Assembly (NCBI GenBank): GCA_023257955.1
Contig: JALRAY010000006.1
Coordinates: 1 to 26,224, forward strand
Direction: 5' to 3'
DNA length: 26,224 nucleotides
DNA from: Amoebophilaceae bacterium
GTDB taxonomy: Bacteria > Bacteroidota > Bacteroidia > Cytophagales > Amoebophilaceae
The notes beneath the pieces are model-generated. The model was not told the DNA's origin. It saw nothing but the letters and a program-made list of their open reading frames with translations, and ran no database searches. Every line of letters begins with the position of its first letter. The first letter of the stretch is position 1. Shown here piece by piece: positions 16,926 through 24,023 of this stretch. The position numbers and the translations under genes were made by a program.

Positions 16926-18317
16926 ATGACTAACACGAATACCAATACAGCAGCATACATAGATGCTAACAAAGGACGTTTTATACAAGAATTAACCTCT
17001 TTCCTAACCATCCCCTCCATTAGTGCACAACCAGAACACCAATCACACATCCAGCAGGCAGCACAATTTGTAAAAGAACGATTACTTGCTGCGGGAAGTG
17101 ATGAAGCCTACCTCATTGAAACAAAAAGCAATCCACTCGTATACGGGGAAAAAATTATAGATCCCAAATTACCTACCGTACTCGTATACGGACATTATGA
17201 TGTACAACCTCCGGAACCATTTGAATTGTGGACCTCAGAACCATTCGAACCTGTAATCAAACATAACCACATCTTTGCCAGAGGAGCTTCTGACGACAAA
17301 GGCCAATTATACATCCATATAAAAGCCTTAGAGGCCATGCTCGCACGCCAGCAACTACCCTGCAATATCAAGTTTTTGATAGAAGGAGAAGAAGAAGTAG
17401 GCTCCGACGCACTGACGCACTACCTACAAGATGCCAACAACCATCCTTTGCTACAAGCAGACGTAGTCTTAATCTCAGATACAGGCATAGTATCCACCGA
17501 ACAACCTTCCATAGATATAAGCCTACGTGGAATTACAGGACTTGAAATAACCTTAACAGGACCCAACAGAGATTTACACTCCGGGTCGTATGGAGGCGCC
17601 GTTAGCAACCCCATTCATGCCCTTTGTAAAATCATAGCTCTGCTGCATAACGAAGATCACCAGGTGACCATACCCGGATTCTATGATAACATAGCCGAAC
17701 TTACAACCGCGCAAAGAGAACAACTCAATAACATCCCTTTTGACTTAGAAGCCTATCAACAAAGCCTAGGCATCGCCCAAGCAGTAGGGGAAAAAGGATA
17801 CACAACCCTAGAGCGCATAGGCATTCGCCCTACCTTAGATGTAAACGGCATATGGGGAGGTTATACAGGAGTAGGCACTAAAACCATCATTCCATCGAAA
17901 GCACATGCCAAGATCACTTTACGCCTAGTACCTGGGCAAGATCCCAATAAGATTCTAGACAATTTAAGCGATTATCTAACTTCCTTAACCCCCGAAGGCA
18001 CCCGCATCAAAGTTGAAAAAAGCTCACAAGCACACCAATCCGTACAGATCAATGAAGATACCATAGCCTTTCAAGCCGCAAAAAATGCCTTTCAGGATAT
18101 ATGGGGTAAAAAGCCTGTATCAACAAGAGTCGGAGGAAGTATACCCATCGTTTCCACATTTAAGGAACACCTAGGATTAGACACCATCTTAATGGGTTTT
18201 GGGTTAGATACCGATAACATACACTCCCCCAATGAAAATTTTAGCTTGATACATTTTGAGCGAGGCATACAAACCGTTATCGCATTCTATCACCATTTGG
18301 CTGGGTTGAGTAAATAA
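16926..18317 (+). CDS. M20-family metallodipeptidase
   Basis: This 463-residue enzyme matches the M20 (carnosinase/PepV-like) dipeptidases, which use two zinc ions to cleave dipeptides or similar amides. The metal and catalytic residues are all present: His90 and Asp92 in GHYDVQP, bridging Asp123 in GASDDKG, catalytic Glu155 and ligand Glu156 in EGEEEVGS, Asp185 in SDTG, and His433 in NIHSPNE. The lid or dimerisation domain lies at about 200-320, with DLHSGSYGG. There is no signal peptide, so it is cytosolic, fitting a role in using imported peptides as an amino-acid source. The exact substrate cannot be read. It starts 65 bases after rplQ. Confidence 0.93.
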   Translation: MTNTNTNTAAYIDANKGRFIQELTSFLTIPSISAQPEHQSHIQQAAQFVKERLLAAGSDEAYLIETKSNPLVYGEKIIDPKLPTVLVYGHYDVQPPEPFELWTSEPFEPVIKHNHIFARGASDDKGQLYIHIKALEAMLARQQLPCNIKFLIEGEEEVGSDALTHYLQDANNHPLLQADVVLISDTGIVSTEQPSIDISLRGITGLEITLTGPNRDLHSGSYGGAVSNPIHALCKIIALLHNEDHQVTIPGFYDNIAELTTAQREQLNNIPFDLEAYQQSLGIAQAVGEKGYTTLERIGIRPTLDVNGIWGGYTGVGTKTIIPSKAHAKITLRLVPGQDPNKILDNLSDYLTSLTPEGTRIKVEKSSQAHQSVQINEDTIAFQAAKNAFQDIWGKKPVSTRVGGSIPIVSTFKEHLGLDTILMGFGLDTDNIHSPNENFSLIHFERGIQTVIAFYHHLAGLSK

Positions 18318-18404
18318 GCAAGTGTGCATGTATGCTAGCCATGGCAAATGGTATTTAAAATTTTAATGATTAAGTAAATAAGTATCCCAAAACATTTTAC
18401 CCCT

Positions 18405-18663
18405 ATGAAAAATATATTACACATTATACTAGATTACCTCAGCTAAACCTCAAAATGAAGCCCTTGCCATTCTTTTTGACAAAGCCTTTGGGAGTGATGT
18501 CAATCGAATACACAAAGCCGAAGACATGGAACTGTCCAGGAGTGATAACTTTGAGGCATTACACAAAGATTCAATAGGTAAAACCTATTCAGAAGATCAA
18601 GAATCACAAAAAGGGAAAGGGACATCTCATCAATCAGGTAGCTCTTCATCAAAGAAACGTTGA
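18405..18663 (+). pseudogene. Small unidentified gene, apparently broken by a frameshift
   Basis: The ATG at 18405 gives MKNILHIILDYLS and stops at 18444-18446. Shifting by one base at that point continues as AKPQNEALAILFDKAFGSDV to a Ser/Lys-rich tail (GSSSSKKR) ending at 18661-18663. Joined, the product would have about 85 residues, with an amphipathic start and a charged, low-complexity end. I do not recognise it. It could be a degraded gene, a short gene with a sequence error, or a chance frame. An AT-rich palindrome, TTAAAATTTTAA, lies upstream at 18355-18366. Confidence 0.3.
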
Positions 18664-18766
18664 TACCTTCAAAGATGTTTCGGGAGATGCACAGGAACCA
18701 TCATACCTGTAGTATAGGCCTAACCTTATAACTCTCAACTTGTTATATCCCCAGTAATGCGTATCT

Positions 18767-18795
18767 TTGCTAACATTTGATCAGCAGCCATAAAA
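18767..18795 (+). promoter_or_regulatory. Candidate promoter for tRNA-Ala
   Basis: TTGCTA (18767-18772) and ATAAAA (18790-18795) are 17 bases apart and end seven bases before the tRNA. The spacing is right; the -10 element is poor. Confidence 0.22.
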
Positions 18796-18801
18796 ATTCT
18801 T

Positions 18802-18875
18802 GGGGGATTAGCTCAGCTGGCTAGAGCGTCTGCCTTGCAAGCAGAAGGTCATCGGTTCGACTCCGATATCCTCCA
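18802..18875 (+). tRNA. tRNA-Ala (anticodon UGC)
   Basis: The sequence folds into a full cloverleaf. The acceptor stem GGGGGAT/ATCCTCC holds the G3-U70 wobble that specifies alanine. The D arm contains AGCTCAGCTGGCTAGAGC, the anticodon stem TCTGC/GCAGA closes the loop CTTGCAA with anticodon TGC, and the T stem ATCGG/CCGAT closes TTCGACT. The discriminator is A, and CCA is not encoded. It stands alone between protein genes, not in an rRNA spacer here. Confidence 0.97.
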
Positions 18876-19069
18876 CATCCCTATACTTTGCTTCTCGCCA
18901 CTCTATTAACGCCCTCCTGTAAGCATCCCTACCACTCATATTGAGAGATCTTACCCGCTGTCAATAGCGCCTCTATCACCATACGCACACTACGTGGCTA
19001 TTCACCAGTAACGCTGTAACCAAAATGTGATAATCCTAAATCAACAATCCTATCAAGCACTATATCATC

Positions 19070-21088
19070 ATGAATGAGCAGCAAGCCAAGCAAGAAATAA
19101 CTTCCTTGCGAGCACAGATAGCCCATCACAACAAGCTATATTATGAAGAGGCTCAACCAGAAATCTCAGACTATGCCTTCGACCAACTGCTCGCTAAGCT
19201 AGAAGCTCTAGAACAACAATTCCCATCCCTCAGCTCCGCAGACTCTGCTACACAAACCGTAGGCGGTACCCCTTCCAAAAATTTTACCTCCGTTTATCAC
19301 CAACACCCTATGATTTCATTAGGGAATACTTATTCACCCGATGGCGTAAAGCAGTTTGTAGAACGGATAGAAAAACAACTCCCGGCAACCACCACGATTC
19401 ATTTTGTTTGTGAGCTAAAATTTGACGGCATCGCCCTCAGCCTACTATACAAAAAAGGAAGATTATACAAAGTCATTACCCGGGGGGATGGTGTAAAGGG
19501 AGATGATATTACCGAGAATGCCAAACACATGATTGCCAACATTCCGCATGTAATCACAGGAGACAATTTGCCAGAAGAAATAGAAGTTCGTGGTGAAGCC
19601 ATTATGTCCTTTTCCAATTTCGAGCGCTTGAATCAAGCCAGAGCTACAACAGGACTAGAACCACTCGCCAATCCTAGAAATGCTACGGCAGGGATACTCA
19701 AGACCCTCAAAAACCAAGCAGCACATCACAAGGTACTGGATTGTTATATGTATAGCCTCCTCCTACCAGGGAGCGAGCTACCTAGTCACGAAATTCATAT
19801 GAAACAGCTCCAAACATGGGGCTTCCCCATCTATCCTACCTATCAGAAATGCGGCAACCTAGCAAACATCATGGCCTACATACACCATTGGGATACAGCA
19901 AGAGCAACACTCCCCTTGCCTATAGATGGTGTGGTGATTAAAGTCAATGACATTGCACAACAAAAGCAACTAGGCCTCACCGCTAAAAGCCCTCGCTGGG
20001 CAATCGCTTATAAGTACAAACCCCAAAACTTAGCTACAACCCTAGCACACGTAGACTACCAAGTAGGTAGAACCGGTGTAGTAACACCCGTAGCTCATCT
20101 GAAACCCATTCTATTAGCCGGCACCATCGTCAAACGAGCTACCTTGCATAATGCCAGTGAAATACAACGCTTAGACTTACACCTAGGAGACACCGTTTTT
20201 ATTGAAAAAGGCGGCGAGATTATTCCCAAAATCACCGGCGTAGATCTGAGTCAACGCAAACCCAATAGTCAACCCGTGATTTTTATAACCCACTGCCCGG
20301 CTTGTGGTAGTACGCTAGTCAAAAAGCATCACAAAGATCTCTACTATTGCCCCAATATAGAAGCTTGCCCCTGTCAACTGCAAGGCCTCTTGCAACACTT
20401 TGTCCACCGAAAAGCCATGGACATTAGATCCATCGGCCGCAAGACCATCACCTTACTCCTAGCCCATAAACTCGTCGCCTCTCCCGCAGACTTATATACC
20501 TTGCGATATGAAGATATCTATAACTTAGAAGGCTTTCAAGCACGCGCTACGCAACAAATATTAGAGGGGATTGAGGCATCCAAACAACAACCCTATGAGC
20601 GGGTACTGTTTGCGTTAGGCATCCGGAATGTAGGAGAAGTAATGGTACAAAAAATTACCGACCACTTTCCAGACATCACTAGCCTAGCCGAGGCTACGTT
20701 AGAAGGGCTCATGCAAGTGCCTGGCGTTGGTGAAGAAATAGCCCAGAGCATTATTAACTACTTTCAAGATCCTGGAAATAGACAACTCCTAGCCGCCTTA
20801 GAAGCAGCCGGCTTACAATTCACCAGGAAGCTGCCAAAACCAAGACATACATCCTACAAACTTGCGGGGAAGCATTTTTTAATTTCAGGCACATTCACAA
20901 CCTGGGGCAGAGAAGAACTAAAAGCATTGATTAAAGAAAAAGGGGGGGGAATAGTAACTGCCGTATCACGGCAATTAGATTATTTAGTGATAGGCGATCA
21001 ACCAGGACCTGCAAAAGTTCAGCAAGCACAAGCCCTTGGCATATCTACCTTGAATGAAAAGCAAATTCAACAGATGTTGTTGCCATAA
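19070..21088 (+). CDS. ligA: NAD-dependent DNA ligase
   Basis: LigA seals nicks in replication and repair using NAD. The 672-residue protein has every domain of the family. The Ia NAD-binding domain is at about 1-70. The adenylation domain has the active Lys117 in ELKFDG. The OB domain is at about 320-400. A zinc finger has Cys409, Cys412, Cys427 and Cys433. The helix-hairpin-helix region (about 480-565) includes VPGVGEEIA, and the C-terminal BRCT domain (about 598-672) has GKHFLISGTF. Length is standard and all key residues are intact. It appears monocistronic, with 194 bases after the tRNA gene and a hairpin over its stop codon. Confidence 0.97.
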   Translation: MNEQQAKQEITSLRAQIAHHNKLYYEEAQPEISDYAFDQLLAKLEALEQQFPSLSSADSATQTVGGTPSKNFTSVYHQHPMISLGNTYSPDGVKQFVERIEKQLPATTTIHFVCELKFDGIALSLLYKKGRLYKVITRGDGVKGDDITENAKHMIANIPHVITGDNLPEEIEVRGEAIMSFSNFERLNQARATTGLEPLANPRNATAGILKTLKNQAAHHKVLDCYMYSLLLPGSELPSHEIHMKQLQTWGFPIYPTYQKCGNLANIMAYIHHWDTARATLPLPIDGVVIKVNDIAQQKQLGLTAKSPRWAIAYKYKPQNLATTLAHVDYQVGRTGVVTPVAHLKPILLAGTIVKRATLHNASEIQRLDLHLGDTVFIEKGGEIIPKITGVDLSQRKPNSQPVIFITHCPACGSTLVKKHHKDLYYCPNIEACPCQLQGLLQHFVHRKAMDIRSIGRKTITLLLAHKLVASPADLYTLRYEDIYNLEGFQARATQQILEGIEASKQQPYERVLFALGIRNVGEVMVQKITDHFPDITSLAEATLEGLMQVPGVGEEIAQSIINYFQDPGNRQLLAALEAAGLQFTRKLPKPRHTSYKLAGKHFLISGTFTTWGREELKALIKEKGGGIVTAVSRQLDYLVIGDQPGPAKVQQAQALGISTLNEKQIQQMLLP

Positions 21089-21100
21089 ACGGCAACAGTA
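21075..21100 (+). terminator. Hairpin overlapping the ligA stop codon
   Basis: A 10-pair stem with two G-T wobbles (core GTTGCC with GGCAAC) has the loop ATAAAC, and the ligA TAA lies in that loop. No clear T-run follows. It may terminate or protect the ligA transcript; ligA and the next gene converge here. Confidence 0.35.
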
Positions 21101-21189
21101 AGCATTAGACTTCTACCGACTTTCATGGGATAGACATCTTTTTCTTGTATCATAAGGCCATAATTTCGAGTGATAGAAAAACGCTACGA

Positions 21190-21636
21190 TCATTTCAGTA
21201 AGTAAAACCACTGCTTTATTGTCGCCTCGACTTTTTCTTCATCATACATTCGTTTTATCATGTACCGTTCTAGGCAATGAATAATTTTACCATCTTTTAT
21301 CATAACAATCATGGGGCATGATATCTGGTAGGGTTGCACATAAGGTTCTAGCGCTTCGCCATTGCCTTCATAATGAGGGATGATAGTTACCGCATGATCA
21401 ACCACATCCGGCATCGCTTTTAATGCTGCTACTGCCCCCATCCGTGCTTCAATGCCTGGAATCCCTATAATCGCGTTGACGAGCAGTAAAGTCACGCCTT
21501 TGTGATCTTTAAAATGAGCATGGATTTCATCTGGTGTTTTTAAGTTTAGAAAGCCTCCATCGCTTAAGTCGTTTTCTATCTTCCTGAGGTACTCTCTTTC
21601 GTCTATTTTTGTTGTTATTGTTTCTTCCTTTTCCAT
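21190..21636 (-). CDS. Bacilliredoxin-like (BrxA/BrxB, YphP family) protein without its CGC motif
   Basis: This 148-residue thioredoxin-fold protein matches the bacilliredoxin family along its length. Matching parts are GGFLNLKTPDEIHAHF, then the first strand TLLLVNAIIGIPG, then CPMIVMIKDGKIIHCLERY near the C-terminus. Normal members carry VNSVCGCAAG, with the CGC pair performing thiol exchange with bacillithiol. Here the same place reads VNAIIGIPG, so Ile57 and Ile59 replace both cysteines. Only Cys107, just before the presumed cis-proline, and Cys121 remain. Ordinary bacilliredoxin chemistry therefore cannot occur. The frame is otherwise intact, which argues against a simple pseudogene. It lies convergent to ligA and divergent from recQ. 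Confidence 0.8.
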   Translation of the reverse strand: MEKEETITTKIDEREYLRKIENDLSDGGFLNLKTPDEIHAHFKDHKGVTLLLVNAIIGIPGIEARMGAVAALKAMPDVVDHAVTIIPHYEGNGEALEPYVQPYQISCPMIVMIKDGKIIHCLERYMIKRMYDEEKVEATIKQWFYLLK

Positions 21637-21697
21637 AAAGTATTTGTTTGTTTTAAATGAATGATAAATGATTACATGAACCTATGGTGTTTGTTTG

Positions 21698-21726
21698 AAT
21701 TTAGTACATTTAATAAATTATTCCAA
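21698..21726 (-). promoter_or_regulatory. Candidate promoter for the bacilliredoxin-like gene
   Basis: Read on the minus strand, TTGGAA (21726-21721) and TAAATT (21703-21698) are 17 bases apart, about 60 bases before the start codon at 21636. The divergent region (21637-21857) must also hold the recQ promoter, which I could not place; a short GCGC-CTT-GCGC inverted repeat lies at 21734-21744. Confidence 0.25.
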
Positions 21727-21857
21727 AAGTATAGCGCCTTGCGCATGATTTATTGCCGTTGTGTTTAACTCAGCCAAGGGTGTGATAAACTGGTTAATAT
21801 GCCTATATTTGTTGCTATCACCCCATCATCTGACACAGGCCCCAAAGCGTATAGTTT

Positions 21858-23795
21858 ATGGCGAATATTCATCACATTCTTCAGCAATATTTTGGTTACC
21901 CCAAATTCCGCCCGTTACAACAAGAAATCATAGAAGCCGTTTTAGCGGGGAAAGATGTCTTAGCCTTAATGCCGACAGGTGGAGGAAAATCACTCTGCTT
22001 TCAAGTGCCCGCCTTGGCACAAGACGGCCTTTGCTTGGTAATTACTCCGCTGATAGCCCTGATGAAAGATCAAGTAGCCGCCTTACAAAAACGGGGGATA
22101 GCTGCCGCCGCTATTTTTACGGGGATGAATTATGCAGCCATAGATCAGGTGCTAGATAATTGCATTTATGGTAAGATGAAATTCCTCTACGTCTCTCCAG
22201 AACGTATCCAGACAAGTATTTTCCAGACACGAGTCCAGCAGATGAAGATCAATAGCCTCGTTGTAGATGAAGCGCATTGTATTTCCCAATGGGGGTATGA
22301 CTTTAGACCTGCTTACCTGAATATAGCCACTCTGCGAACGTTGGTTCCGAAGGGGAACATGATTGCTCTCACCGCCACAGCCACCCGCAAAGTCCGCACA
22401 GAAATCCAAGAAAAGTTGAACTTGAAAGATGGCGTCGTCTTTCAACAAAGCTTTGCAAGGGAGAATCTCGCCTATATGGTCAAAGCAACAGAAGATAAAG
22501 AGGCCCAACTGATCCGACTCCTGCAACGCGTCCCTGGCACAGCCATCGTCTACGTGAATACCCGCAAGAAGGCAGAAAGCATTGCCAAAAAGCTCATGCT
22601 GAATAATTTCTCGGCTAGTTATTATCATGCCGGCTTGGATACAGCTACCAGAGATAAACGCCAACTAGCATGGATGCAAGGAAAGACACGCGTCATCGTC
22701 GCCACCAATGCCTTCGGGATGGGAATAGATAAACCCAACGTGCGGTTAATCGTGCACATGCATTTACCCACAAGCCTAGAAGCTTACTATCAAGAAGCCG
22801 GTCGTGCCGGAAGGGATTTGTACAAGTCATACGCCATCCTATTATACGAACAGCAGGATACCTTTGCCCTCAGGACCGTTGTCGAATCCGAAAATCCTAC
22901 CGTCAAGCAACTGAAAGCCGTCTATCAGCAATTGGCGAATTATTACAAGATAGCAGTAGGCGTACAGGATAGTACCGCATACCCCCTAGATATCAAAGCA
23001 TTTGCGTATGCTACCAGACTAGATCAACAAATCGCGTATCAAGCCATCAAAAGCTTGGCAGCGGAAGGGCTCATTCAATTGAATGAATCATTTTATGCAC
23101 CTTCTACAGTACGCATCATCATCTCTACCAAAGCCTTGTATGCTTTTCAAGTTAGCAAGAAGCAGTACTACTCCCTCATTCAAGCACTCCTGCGATTTCA
23201 TGGTGGAGAACTGTTTACAGAGCCTTGCACCATCGTAGAATCACAGCTAGCTATCCATACACATATCCCTGTTGCCAGCATCAGCAAGCAATTACACACA
23301 CTACATCGCCTACGCATTGTCGATTATATCCCACAACCTAATCAACCGCAGATAACCTTTCTGCAAGCACGCTATCCAATTGAGAAACTACCCTTAGATG
23401 AAAAAGCCTTGCAGCAAAGACGGAACATAGCGTTAGACAGAGTCGATGCCGTCATTCACTACGCCACCCATAAGCACAGATGCAGAAGTCAACTATTATT
23501 GGAATATTTTGATCAGATTGAATACCAATACTGCAACCTATGTGATATATGCCTTACGAAATATGCGCCCAAGCACCTACAGCAAGCAGACTATCACCTC
23601 GCTAGAGAGCAAATATTAACCCATTTAGAGAAACTACCATACGCTGTTTCTGACTTAGTAGATGCCGTAGACAACATGCCCGAAGAAACCGTACTTCGCT
23701 CCATCAGACAAATGCTAGATCAACAAGAAATACGATATGATGCAGCTGCTCGCTTAGTCAAAAATGAGGACGTATGCCTTACAACCCCAAAGTAA
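21858..23795 (+). CDS. recQ: ATP-dependent DNA helicase RecQ
   Basis: RecQ unwinds 3'-to-5' and acts in recombination repair and restart of stalled forks. The 645-residue protein has the RecQ layout. Helicase motif 0 is FRPLQQEII, Walker A is TGGGKS (40-45), motif II is DEAH (138-141), and the aromatic-rich loop HCISQWGYDFRP follows. Motifs V and VI are TNAFGMGIDKPNV and QEAGRAGRD (313-321). The zinc site is Cys543, Cys560, Cys563 and Cys566 with the classic spacing. The winged-helix region appears to lie between the helicase core and the Cys site rather than only after it, with an extra C-terminal segment (about 575-645) in place of a recognisable HRDC domain. This resembles a Bacteroidota subtype. 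Confidence 0.93.
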   Translation: MANIHHILQQYFGYPKFRPLQQEIIEAVLAGKDVLALMPTGGGKSLCFQVPALAQDGLCLVITPLIALMKDQVAALQKRGIAAAAIFTGMNYAAIDQVLDNCIYGKMKFLYVSPERIQTSIFQTRVQQMKINSLVVDEAHCISQWGYDFRPAYLNIATLRTLVPKGNMIALTATATRKVRTEIQEKLNLKDGVVFQQSFARENLAYMVKATEDKEAQLIRLLQRVPGTAIVYVNTRKKAESIAKKLMLNNFSASYYHAGLDTATRDKRQLAWMQGKTRVIVATNAFGMGIDKPNVRLIVHMHLPTSLEAYYQEAGRAGRDLYKSYAILLYEQQDTFALRTVVESENPTVKQLKAVYQQLANYYKIAVGVQDSTAYPLDIKAFAYATRLDQQIAYQAIKSLAAEGLIQLNESFYAPSTVRIIISTKALYAFQVSKKQYYSLIQALLRFHGGELFTEPCTIVESQLAIHTHIPVASISKQLHTLHRLRIVDYIPQPNQPQITFLQARYPIEKLPLDEKALQQRRNIALDRVDAVIHYATHKHRCRSQLLLEYFDQIEYQYCNLCDICLTKYAPKHLQQADYHLAREQILTHLEKLPYAVSDLVDAVDNMPEETVLRSIRQMLDQQEIRYDAAARLVKNEDVCLTTPK

Positions 23796-23882
23796 GAAAA
23801 AATGCGCTTGATGCAATAATTTAGGCACATATATATGTAATTTTACGGTAACCAAATCTTCAAAGTAATCACATACAAGGCA

Positions 23883-23903
23883 TTGACCCTCCTGGTCGGT
23901 TTT
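23883..23903 (+). terminator. Possible terminator after recQ
   Basis: GACC/GGTC with two flanking T-G wobbles closes a five-base loop and is followed directly by TTTT, 88 bases after the recQ stop. The stem is short, so this is uncertain. Confidence 0.28.
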
Positions 23904-24023
23904 ACTATGCCATGAAGTAGTCCTATGCAGGCAAAGCTTTGCTATTGATAACCAAGCACAGCAAGCACCCATAATTCAAGTATAAATTATAACCATTCAC
24001 GAACTATTAAAATTTTACCCGTT

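Noticed and set aside
18895..19090. Minus-strand protein-like reading upstream of ligA (RIVDLGLSHFGYSVTGE, stop, then RMVIEALLTAGKISQYEW)
   Set aside because: It faintly recalls a decayed transposase or regulator, but it contains stops, overlaps the ligA start and matches no family I can name.
21761..22159. 132-codon plus-strand frame overlapping the start of recQ
   Set aside because: It overlaps the RecQ helicase motifs in another frame, starts at GTG, is rich in Arg and Ser, and shows no family resemblance.
22152..22664. 170-codon minus-strand frame inside recQ
   Set aside because: It is antisense to conserved RecQ motifs, has no recognisable domain, and is expected by chance opposite a long gene.
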